A DNA stretch of 64,000 nucleotides from the NCBI RefSeq assembly GCF_041200145.1, contig NZ_CP165734.1, forward strand, positions 5,084,001-5,148,000, written 5' to 3'. The notes below the pieces were generated by a model, which ran no database searches, was not told the DNA's origin, and was given only the letters and a program-made list of their open reading frames with translations. Below, piece after piece: positions 15,653 to 22,622 of this stretch. The DNA comes from Bradyrhizobium sp. LLZ17 (GTDB lineage: Bacteria > Pseudomonadota > Alphaproteobacteria > Rhizobiales > Xanthobacteraceae). The position numbers were made by a program, and so were the translations under genes. How positions within the stretch are numbered: the stretch's first letter is position 1; each line of letters opens with the position of its first letter.

Positions 15653-15817
15653 CTACTTCTTCAACAGCAGCCTTATCGTTCGCGCCATTCGCCTCACTGA
15701 TCCTGCGTGACGGCCCAGCTCGGCTGCAATCTTCGATACGCCAGCGCCGACCCGTGCAAGCCTGAACAATTGCTGGACCTCGCGATCCGTCCATTGTTTT
15801 GGCTTTGGTGTTTTCAT
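15653..15817 (-). CDS. Small HTH/Myb-like DNA-binding protein
   Basis: A 54-residue protein: MKTPKPKQWTDREVQQLF..., ending in LLLKK. WTDREVQQLFRLARVG-x-GVSKIAAELGRHAGSVRRMAR (residues 9-46) has the three-helix spacing of a SANT/Myb-like or GcrA-like helix-turn-helix with W at the start of helix 1. The ribosome-binding site is weak. The complete frame and clean HTH support a real gene; small proteins of this type are common in rhizobia and their targets are unknown. Confidence 0.6.
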   Translation of the reverse strand: MKTPKPKQWTDREVQQLFRLARVGAGVSKIAAELGRHAGSVRRMARTIRLLLKK

Positions 15818-16117
15818 GGTGCGCTGGTCAAAACCTGCCGACCACTTAAATCAGTGCGCTTGATTGCCAACACTTGGGAAATTTACGGGTGCCCTCGGTT
15901 CGCGGGCCTCAACATCTGATGATGCGGTCGAAGGGAGCGGCCCCAAGCCGAACAACGCTTCCACACACAGTTATGTCTGTTGTTAGGGTGACATCGGACG
16001 CGTCCGACGCATGTCCCGGATCGTTCTTTAACTGATTAGAAACTATAGAAAATGATCCGAAAATTCTAGCGAAACTACTTGGTAGCCTCTGCGTCGGTTT
16101 GTCGGAGGGCAGAACTC
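15818..16117. other. Intergenic region with perfect 14-bp palindrome
   Basis: Holds TCGGACGCGTCCGA, a perfect palindrome at 15994-16007, followed by an AT-rich stretch (16028-16075) that could include a promoter for the small gene at 16118. No coding sequence is convincing here. Confidence 0.4.
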
Positions 16118-16300
16118 ATGACAGAGGGCCAACTCAAAGAACAAGAAATCAAGATCGCGCGCTACAGAGTACTAGAGCAAGAGGTCACTGATCCGTTTGC
16201 AGCGTGTCTGCTTCACGCCGTGGTCGCAGAACTAGAAGCAGACTTGCAAAAGGAACGGCATATAGATGAGAGCAATTGTCGAATTGGCACGCCTTCGTAG
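16118..16300 (+). CDS. Small conserved-type hypothetical protein
   Basis: A 60-residue acidic protein, MTEGQLKEQEIKIARYRVLE..., almost entirely helical by eye. ATG 16118 is chosen over the in-frame GTG at 16079 because it begins the amphipathic helix directly. Related small helical proteins occur in many Bradyrhizobium accessory regions; their function is unknown. Confidence 0.5.
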   Translation: MTEGQLKEQEIKIARYRVLEQEVTDPFAACLLHAVVAELEADLQKERHIDESNCRIGTPS

Positions 16301-16418
16301 GTTCTGGCGGCACTTGCTGATCCGCGACGATCCGACCGGCGAGTTCGGGCCGGGGAATGCCGCGTGGCGACTTGCATCGGGGTATCGATGGCGGCGATCG
16401 ACCGCTCCGGCACGTTGA
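16266..16418 (+). CDS. Small basic ORF overlapping the previous gene
   Basis: A 50-residue frame (MRAIVELARLRRFWRHLLIRD...) that starts inside the 3' end of the preceding small gene. The W-R-rich, basic composition and the run DDPTGEFGPGNAAWRLASGY look protein-like rather than random, but no family is recognised and no good ribosome-binding site is seen. The stretch from 16419 to 16690 has an open frame without a start codon and is not assigned. Confidence 0.3.
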   Translation: MRAIVELARLRRFWRHLLIRDDPTGEFGPGNAAWRLASGYRWRRSTAPAR

Positions 16419-16690
16419 TGCCTCAATTCGTTAGCTGCAGGACGCCGTTATCGATGCCATTGCTCCTCGCGCTCACGGTGCACTGATTTCGTGGACCCAA
16501 AGCGTGCCGGTCGGCAATCGCGCCACCGTCGAACGGCTGACACGGTTCGATGAAGCCGGAGGGACGCCGCCGCTGGATCATGGCTGGAGGATAGAGCTGC
16601 GCGCGACGCGCATTCAATCTGCGAGAAAGTGCCTGTGCGTTAACCCTCAACCTGCGGCGGTGTGATATTGCTCCGGCGGAGGCAACACCA

Positions 16691-17524
16691 ATGGCCAAAA
16701 AGACACCTAAATTCGATCCCGACGACGACCTGATCATCGGCGAGGTCGGGTCGTGGGCGATTGAAAAGCACGAGCGGCTGCGAAAATATATTCAGGCGTC
16801 ACACGGCGCACGCGCGCGGTTCTTGCGACCGCAGGGCACGGGCGGCGCGAGCTACATCGAATTGTATTCGGGCGCGGGCCGATCGCTGATCAGCGGCACA
16901 AATCAGATCATCGACGGCAGCGCAGTGGTAGCGTTCAAGGCTGGTCAAGCGAGCGGTCGTCCGTTCTCCGCAATGCACCTGTCCGATCTGGAGGAGCAGA
17001 ACTCAGCCGCGCTCGCGCAGCGCATCACGGCGCTGGGCGGATCGGCGACAAGCTATGTCGGCGATGCAAGTGTCGTGGTCGATCAGGTCATGAGCGCGAT
17101 CAATCCGCACGGCCTTCACCTTGCGTTCCTTGATCCGTTCAATCTGGCGCAACTGCCGTTTGCGATCATAGAGCGAATGTTGCGGGTGAAGCGGATGGAC
17201 ATGATTATCCACGTCAGCGTGCAGGATTTGCAGCGCAATCTCGATATCCACTCGCGCGTCGGTCGATCGCTCGACATCTTTGCGCCGGGATGGCGCGATG
17301 TCGTGGACGTGAACCAAGCGACGGCTGCCCTGCGGGCCGCGTTCATCGACTATTGGCTCGGGATGATCCGGTCGCTGGGGTCGAACCCCGCGACGGGCAT
17401 CCCGCTGATCGTCGGCGAGAAGAACCAGCGGCTCTACTGGCTGGTGTTCCTGAGTTCAAATCCGCTCGGACAGAAGCTGTGGAATGACGTACAAAATTTG
17501 AGCGGACAAGGATCGCTTTTTTAA
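16691..17524 (+). CDS. Three-Cys-motif partner protein TcmP
   Basis: A 277-residue cytoplasmic protein of the TcmP family, defined by occurring next to a three-Cys-motif protein. The N terminus (KFDPDDDLIIGEVGSWAIEKHERL) is followed by YIELYSGAGRSLI, a methyltransferase-like glycine loop, and LAFLDPFNL, which resembles the motif IV region of Rossmann methyltransferases. The biochemical role of TcmP is not established. ATG 16691 has GGAGG about 9 bases upstream. The stop is 10 bases before the DUF5131 gene start, so the two form an operon, the family's defining arrangement. Confidence 0.8.
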   Translation: MAKKTPKFDPDDDLIIGEVGSWAIEKHERLRKYIQASHGARARFLRPQGTGGASYIELYSGAGRSLISGTNQIIDGSAVVAFKAGQASGRPFSAMHLSDLEEQNSAALAQRITALGGSATSYVGDASVVVDQVMSAINPHGLHLAFLDPFNLAQLPFAIIERMLRVKRMDMIIHVSVQDLQRNLDIHSRVGRSLDIFAPGWRDVVDVNQATAALRAAFIDYWLGMIRSLGSNPATGIPLIVGEKNQRLYWLVFLSSNPLGQKLWNDVQNLSGQGSLF

Positions 17525-17534
17525 GGGGACAGAG

Positions 17535-18287
17535 ATGGCTGACACCTCGATCGAATGGACCGACGCGACGTGGAACCCGGTCGCGGGCTGCACCGTCATC
17601 TCGCCCGGCTGCACGAACTGCTACGCCATGCGGATGGCGGCGCGGCTCGATGCGATGGGAATGAAGAAATATCGCGGCCTTACACGCAAGAGCGGCAAAC
17701 GCACGGTCTGGACGGGCAAGGTCAGGCTCGATCACGCCGCGCTCTGCATCCCGGCAAGCTGGAAGAAGGCGCGCCGGATTTTCGTGAACTCGATGTCGGA
17801 CCTGTTTCACGAAGCCGTGCCAGCCGAGTTCGTCGCGGCGGTCTGGCGCGCGATGCAAGCAACGCCGCAGCACACCTATCAGATTTTGACGAAGCGACCG
17901 GATCGGATGGCGGACATCACCGCTTCGCTTCCCGTGCTACCGAACGTGTGGCTCGGGACCAGCGTCGAGAGCGCCGACTATCTCGGGCGCATTGACGATC
18001 TGCGCAAGGTCGATGCTGCCGTCAGGTTTGTTTCGTTCGAGCCATTGCTCGGGTCGGTGGCTCGCGCCGATCTGACCGGCATCCATTGGGCCATCGTCGG
18101 CGGTGAGAGCGGCCCGCGTTCGCGACCGATGGCTGAGCAGTGGGTCGCGGAGATTGAAGCCGCGTGCCGCAAGGCGAGGACGGCGTTTTTCTTCAAGCAG
18201 TGGGGCGGCGTTCGCAAGAAGAGTACCGGCAGGCACTATCGCGGGCGCACGTTCGATGAGATGCCGCGCGCCGCCGCGATGTCCTGA
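17535..18287 (+). CDS. DUF5131 / phage Gp37-Gp68 family three-Cys-motif protein
   Basis: A 250-residue protein with the family's opening SIEWTDATWNPVAGC and the three cysteines Cys19, Cys26 and Cys29 (C-x6-C-x2-C), reminiscent of an iron-sulfur site such as that of radical-SAM enzymes. A second conserved part is ILTKRPDRM, with WLGTSVE and FVSFEPLLG, then WAIVGGESG and FFFKQWGG near the C terminus. This is the Gp37/Gp68 phage protein family. The chemistry is undefined; a radical-SAM-like activity is inferred from the cysteine pattern. Forms an operon with tcmP directly upstream. Such pairs travel on phages and islands. Confidence 0.85.
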   Translation: MADTSIEWTDATWNPVAGCTVISPGCTNCYAMRMAARLDAMGMKKYRGLTRKSGKRTVWTGKVRLDHAALCIPASWKKARRIFVNSMSDLFHEAVPAEFVAAVWRAMQATPQHTYQILTKRPDRMADITASLPVLPNVWLGTSVESADYLGRIDDLRKVDAAVRFVSFEPLLGSVARADLTGIHWAIVGGESGPRSRPMAEQWVAEIEAACRKARTAFFFKQWGGVRKKSTGRHYRGRTFDEMPRAAAMS

Positions 18288-18304
18288 GCCGCGAGGGCAG
18301 ACCG

Positions 18305-18772
18305 ATGGTATCGAGATTATTTCTAATTGCTTGTTTGTTGCCGGTCCTGCTCGTTGGCCTAAGTGCTTGCGGCGAGAAGGAGCTGGCGTCAAAGCATTCT
18401 TCGGAAGCCGAAAACCAGATGAAGGCCGATGCTGACCTAATGCGCGACATAAATCGCGCCACCGCAGAACTCGAACGACGCCTCACCGAGGGGGTTCGCG
18501 CGCAGGATGGAGTAGTCATCATCCGCGATCCGATCATCGGCAAATTCTTTTCGTTTGTGCTTTCATCGAACAGCCCGTGGGTTCTGTCCTGCGGCGCGGG
18601 AGTATCGGTTGTGTTCGGCACGTCGGTGAGTGGCCAAGAAGGCAGTGCAGGCAACGACGTTGAGATAAGACTTGCCTACAACACCGTTGACGAGAAGGAC
18701 TGTGCCGTTCTGGGGCGGAGGCTCGGCAAGCGTCTCAATGCCATCTTCCGAGAAGCTGCTTCCGCTCAATGA
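18305..18772 (+). CDS. Putative lipoprotein
   Basis: A 155-residue protein with a lipoprotein signal: MVSRLFLIACLLPVLLVGLSACG, where LSAC is the lipobox and Cys22 the predicted lipidated residue. A charged helical part follows (EAENQMKADADLMRDINRATAELERRL), then a beta-rich C-terminal half with two cysteines (VLSCGAG, DEKDCAVLG). No known domain. It follows the TcmP/three-Cys pair by 17 bases and may be in the same transcript, but a functional link is not obvious. Confidence 0.6.
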   Translation: MVSRLFLIACLLPVLLVGLSACGEKELASKHSSEAENQMKADADLMRDINRATAELERRLTEGVRAQDGVVIIRDPIIGKFFSFVLSSNSPWVLSCGAGVSVVFGTSVSGQEGSAGNDVEIRLAYNTVDEKDCAVLGRRLGKRLNAIFREAASAQ

Positions 18773-18774
18773 TC

Positions 18775-19026
18775 CTACGCGAACAGGTCCGCTCCGGCTT
18801 GCGTGAATTTCATGCGCGGGGGCGCGCTTGATCGAAGGTTCGGCGCGGTGCCGCCAGTCTGTTCGCCGGGGTTTGACCCGGGATAGAAGCCGCACAGCCA
18901 TTGCCATGGGTCTTGATCGCTCGGGTGGCCCACGCGGCGCACGATGGTGCCGACATGGACATCGCCGAAATAAACGTGCCAGCAATCTTGGCGTTCCGGG
19001 TATAAGCGGCGGGTGATCTTGGGCAT
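18775..19026 (-). pseudogene. Truncated/frameshifted small hypothetical gene
   Basis: The frame starts MPKITRRLYPERQDCWHVYFGDVHVGTI and continues to WLCGFYPGSNPGE, matching a small protein type that is very common in Bradyrhizobium genomes (pattern WHVYYGDV-x-VGTI ... CGFYPG). In those relatives the protein continues with a helical segment; here similarity ends after about 65 residues and the frame runs into unrelated Arg/Pro-rich sequence. It is probably a broken copy. Confidence 0.5.
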
Positions 19027-19215
19027 CACGCATTGAAAGCGCAGCAGCCCCGGCATCGGCAAGCCGCTACAGATTGCGGTCGATGGCGTGTCGGACACAA
19101 CGGAGGCTGAGAAACGCGGGGATAAACCGTGATGGTCTGTTGCCAGCGGTCTGCGCTTTCCTCTTTGTCGGCCCTGACGAGGGCGCCATGCCCTTTTGCC
19201 AAAAAGATATTTGCA

Positions 19216-19812
19216 ATGAACCTTGATCGCTTGCTGAACGAAATCATCCCATATCGGATGCAGGCCATTGATACGCTCATTTTGGCCACGCGCTTGGCGG
19301 CGAGATGGCCGCATCCGCCGCCTCTGGAAATCCACGTAGATGGCAAGTTGCAGGTCGAGGGCAACCTGTACGCCTTCACCAATCCAGCCATCGAGGTCGG
19401 CTTAGTTCATTGTCGCGCGCTCCTGGAGTTTCTTGGGCTGACCGCAAACAAAAGCGACCGCATTGTGAACATCAAGGGACGCCGACCCAGCGACATAGGC
19501 ATTGAGCATTTTTCAAACGCGAGCGGCCATCATCTGTCGATGGTCACTCCCGACACCGCTCTCGGTCGCTATGATGGGGGCAAGGAGGAAGCCGAGAAGG
19601 CGCTGCTCGCGGTGTTTCAGATTACGAACAAAGGCATTGCTCACGTCACACAGGATATTAGGGACAATCCAGATCACGGCAGGCTGATTGAAATCGCAAG
19701 CCGTGGCGTCCCGTCGCTGGTCGTCAGCTATCTGTACATACCGCTTGGTTTGCCCACTCCAGACTACAAACTCACCCACCGGAAGCGTGAGAACTACGAG
19801 GACAAGGCTTAA
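19216..19812 (+). CDS. Hypothetical protein
   Basis: A 198-residue protein starting MNLDRLLNEIIPYRMQAID; this ATG is favoured over 19129 because the sequence before it reads as shadow of the opposite strand. It has a mixed alpha/beta look, with a conserved-looking core SDRIVNIKGRRPSDIGIEHF and a C-terminal SLVVSYLYIPLGLP. No signal peptide or membrane helices. I do not recognise a family. Base composition is somewhat lower in GC than the backbone genes, fitting the accessory nature of this region. Confidence 0.5.
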   Translation: MNLDRLLNEIIPYRMQAIDTLILATRLAARWPHPPPLEIHVDGKLQVEGNLYAFTNPAIEVGLVHCRALLEFLGLTANKSDRIVNIKGRRPSDIGIEHFSNASGHHLSMVTPDTALGRYDGGKEEAEKALLAVFQITNKGIAHVTQDIRDNPDHGRLIEIASRGVPSLVVSYLYIPLGLPTPDYKLTHRKRENYEDKA

Positions 19813-19859
19813 CCAGCTGATGGCATCACCGGGTCAACCCGGCTCTCGGCGAAAGATGT

Positions 19860-20150
19860 GGCTGCGAGGTTCGACATGGGGCTGCGGCTGTGGTGTTGGA
19901 ACATATCCGCGCCGCCGACTTCGCCGCGAAGGTCGTCGCCGACCCGGCGAATGCGAACAAGTCCGCGCGCGATCTTGCCAAAGCGACACGCATGTCAGCC
20001 AACGATCAGTGCGGCACGCCAAAAGGCAAGGTGATAAGAATTTATCACCTGATGCCCGCGTCACTGGCGCTGACGGCAAAAGCTACCCTGCGCACAACAA
20101 CTGCGTCAAAAGACGCAGTGGAAACGTCATTGCGCGGCAGCCTAAATGAC
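19860..20150 (+). pseudogene. Frameshifted DNA-binding/ParB-like gene fragment
   Basis: One frame reads DFAAKVVADPANANKSARDLAKATRMS, an HTH-type segment. A second frame resumes with DKNLSPDARVTGADGKSYPA, a segment commonly found next to such an HTH in plasmid/phage ParB-like or replication-control proteins. The two halves are separated by a frame change near 20000-20035, and neither end of the protein is present. A perfect 7-bp hairpin (CTGCGTC-AAAA-GACGCAG) lies at 20101-20118. Confidence 0.4.
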
Positions 20151-21227
20151 CGTAGAGCCGTCACCGAGTTCTCCAATTACGGCTGAAGGGCTGGCTGTTC
20201 GTTTTCGCCGACGACGCGGCAAGGGACCCACTGGTAGCTGCGGTGCAGGTCTTAGATTGGAAGGCCCTTTTTGGAATTCGGGTGGGAGTGGAGCCGAAAA
20301 GGGGACATTCTTGAGCCACAGATATACGCGCAGCGCGAGCCATGTATCTTCGAGGGCTCCGTGCTGTCCGCTTGCTCGCGCGATGCCCATTCTGTGACAA
20401 ACTGCGCCTAGAGAAGCGCTTCCCGGAAGGCCACGCTGCCGAAACGCGGTCATGGTGCAGAATGTTTCATTTGCAAACGGCGATCTGCCGGTGCGCTCCA
20501 TTTCTCTGTTATAAAAAGCCAGATCAAATTCGGCGTTGTGCGCCACCAAAAGGTCCGAAGAATTGAAGAACTTCTGAATAGTTTCGGCGTGGACATCAAA
20601 TGTGTCCTGATGCCGTAGCACCCAGTCCGAATAACCGTGGACGGCTTCGGCTTTCGGGTGGCTCTTTCTCCCGGGATCAAAGATCAAATGCATGAACTCG
20701 GCTTCTATCCGGGTTGCGCATGTCTCCGGGTTCAGCAGCTTGATCGCAGCGAGCGTGATGATCCGGTCGCTGGTGTTTAGGCCCGTAGTTTCGACATCAA
20801 AAAAAGTCACACATTTTGGAGTGACTGGCGGAGTTATTTTCAGGTCAGAAGCCGGGAGAGACCACGCGTGCCAAGCTGGAACAGCGGGGCGCTCGGGCTG
20901 GCTCCGCTTGGGCACGGAGATCGGAGGAGCCTTTGTCTCCAACAAGGGCGATGGCTGTGGCGATGCGCACTCTGCCGTACCAACGCATGAGGACGCGGGC
21001 GGAGCGGATGTTGACGGCGACCGAGCGGTGCTTGGAGGCGCTTCTATTTTCGTCGGAGGGGTCGAAGGGCTCGCTGTCGCATGCCCGCGTGGGGGCGTGA
21101 GCGGGTCGGACTTTGAGGGCTTTCCCTCGGCATGGTCCAGCGAGGACTGCCGTTTGAGTGCGATAAGGATCAGAAAGATGATGCACGATACAGTAGCGCC
21201 AAAGGCAAGCGCTATTAATCCTTCCAT
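20142..21227 (-). CDS. Membrane-anchored DnaQ-like (DEDDh) 3'-5' exonuclease
   Basis: A 361-residue protein in three parts. Residues 1-26 are a hydrophobic N-terminal helix (LIALAFGATVSCIIFLILIAL), a likely membrane anchor. Residues about 30-130 are a Pro/Ser/Thr-rich linker. Residues about 138-310 are a DEDDh exonuclease: FFDVETTGL (ExoI; first Asp and Glu), VAHNAEFDLAF (ExoII Asp) and the ExoIII His/Asp in HGALEDTWLAL. The fold is that of DNA polymerase III epsilon and related nucleases. A membrane tether on such a domain is unusual and could mean a nuclease acting on incoming or envelope-associated nucleic acid. The C terminus is basic (PLPRRRRKRTA). Confidence 0.75.
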   Translation of the reverse strand: MEGLIALAFGATVSCIIFLILIALKRQSSLDHAEGKPSKSDPLTPPRGHATASPSTPPTKIEAPPSTARSPSTSAPPASSCVGTAECASPQPSPLLETKAPPISVPKRSQPERPAVPAWHAWSLPASDLKITPPVTPKCVTFFDVETTGLNTSDRIITLAAIKLLNPETCATRIEAEFMHLIFDPGRKSHPKAEAVHGYSDWVLRHQDTFDVHAETIQKFFNSSDLLVAHNAEFDLAFYNREMERTGRSPFANETFCTMTAFRQRGLPGSASLGAVCHRMGIARASGQHGALEDTWLALRVYLWLKNVPFSAPLPPEFQKGPSNLRPAPQLPVGPLPRRRRKRTASPSAVIGELGDGSTVI

Positions 21228-21413
21228 GGTTCAACCCCGCCCCGTTGTCTGAGACCAATTTTGGTCGGCATACTCCCGCGCTTGCAACCGAAAAGTGAGC
21301 ATTTTGGGCGCAAAAAGGAAATCGGGTGTGATCTTGTTCACATCTTGGACCCCAAGATAAATGGGTAGTCTCGAACTGATGGTGCAGATCAACTCGAACA
21401 ACGAGGTTGGATC

Positions 21414-21605
21414 ATGCCCGCCATATTCGACCTCCTGTACCGCGAATACTGCCGCGCTTGCCTCGCCGAAATGCGGAAACAACTTCTGATCTCGCCTGAG
21501 AGGCATGAAGTCCCAGAAGCGATTTGCGATGCAAAGGATGCTGCCGGTGGGACCGCTCCTATCGCACCTGAGCTCGATGATGCGCGGACGACGCTTTGCG
21601 ATTGA
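21414..21605 (+). CDS. Small hypothetical protein
   Basis: A 63-residue frame, MPAIFDLLYREYCRACLAEMRKQ..., with GAGGT about 7 bases before ATG 21414. The first 30 residues look like an amphipathic helix with two cysteines. No family recognised. It overlaps weaker antisense frames, so it is only a possible gene. Confidence 0.35.
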   Translation: MPAIFDLLYREYCRACLAEMRKQLLISPERHEVPEAICDAKDAAGGTAPIAPELDDARTTLCD

Positions 21606-22130
21606 TCATGCATCGTCAGGGATGCACCGTAGTGCGCCTCTATGCGATCGTGCGTGTCGTGATACGCTCGACGCTCGCACGCGCTATCCCCGGTCCCTGC
21701 AAAAGCCCACGCGCAGGAAACCCTGTGGGAGGGACACTATTGGGACACCGGTTTCGGTTTTCCTTGCTCTCTCAATAGGTTACATAGAGCCTCACTCTCC
21801 CACAAGGGGAGAAGGGGCGTTCGCGTCGGCGGTTACCTTCACCTCACTCATCATAATTCAGTCCGCTAAGTTACCTACAAGAAACCGCCTTACAGCGATG
21901 ATATGCATGCACAACGTGCTTGCTGTTACGTTCAGTGGCTAAGGTCAGCGCTGTTGTCGCAACGCACAACAAGTACGCGACGTGTTTTGTTTCGATCGGT
22001 TCCAAATTGCATTTGCCTCCGCGCGAGAACGCGATCATTCTTGCGCGCAAGTCCGACGCCGGCCCGGTGGGCGTCGGTCACTCAAGTTGCCGCCGTAAGC
22101 GGCTTCATGCACCGGCAGGGGAAGACGCCT
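21606..22130. other. Intergenic region with truncated extragenic repeat
   Basis: No convincing gene in 525 bases. GGACACTATTGGGACACC at 21732-21749 matches 14 of 18 bases of the sequence just before the integrase start (2411-2428). A single arm of the CTCTCCC-ACAAGGGGAGA repeat lies at 21789-21818. Together they may mark the right edge of the accessory region. The last 100 bases before 22131 are high-GC and lead into the oxidoreductase operon. Confidence 0.35.
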
Positions 22131-22622
22131 ATGCCAACGCTCACCATCAACGGGCGGAGTCTGTCCGTAGATGCGGCAAACGACACGCCGCTCCTTTGGG
22201 CTATCCGCGAACAATTGCAGATGACCGGCACGAAGTTCGGCTGCGGCGCCGGCCTGTGCGGTGCCTGCACCGTGCACGTCAACGGCGAAGCCGTGCGCTC
22301 GTGCCAGACCATGATCGGCGATGTCGCCGGCAAGAAGATCACCACCATCGAAGGCCTCTCCGCCAAGGGTGATCACCCGCTCCAGAAGGCGTGGATCGCC
22401 GAGCAGGTGCCGCAATGCGGCTACTGCCAGTCCGGGCAGATCATGCAGGCGGCCTCGCTGCTGGCGAAGAACGCCAATCCGACCAAGGAAGAAGTCGTGG
22501 CCCATATGGACGGCAATCTCTGCCGTTGCATGACCTATTCGCGGATCCAGAAGGCAATCATGCGCGCCGCAACCGAGATGCGCACTGCATCCGCCGCCGG
22601 CAACGAGCGGAGGCCCACATGA
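22131..22622 (+). CDS. (2Fe-2S)-binding subunit of a molybdenum hydroxylase (IorA-like)
   Basis: A 163-residue iron-sulfur subunit of an xanthine-dehydrogenase-family enzyme. The plant-type cluster is held by Cys38, Cys43, Cys46 and Cys58 ([14 protein letters not shown] ... RSC); the second cluster by QCGYCQSG and NLCRCMTY in the C-terminal four-helix part. It passes electrons from the molybdenum site to an acceptor. ATG 22131 gives the family start MPTLTINGR. The stop overlaps the start of the catalytic subunit (ATGA), so the two are coupled. Closest type is isoquinoline 1-oxidoreductase alpha subunit or an aldehyde dehydrogenase of the same fold. Confidence 0.9.
   Translation: MPTLTINGRSLSVDAANDTPLLWAIREQLQMTGTKFGCGAGLCGACTVHVNGEAVRSCQTMIGDVAGKKITTIEGLSAKGDHPLQKAWIAEQVPQCGYCQSGQIMQAASLLAKNANPTKEEVVAHMDGNLCRCMTYSRIQKAIMRAATEMRTASAAGNERRPT

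Noticed and set aside
16419..16690. Open plus-strand frame before tcmP
   Set aside because: No start codon in frame and no recognised similarity; left unassigned.
22131..22622. N-terminally longer form of the iron-sulfur subunit from 21903
   Set aside because: The extra 76 residues have no similarity to the family, whose conserved start MPTLTINGR is at 22131.
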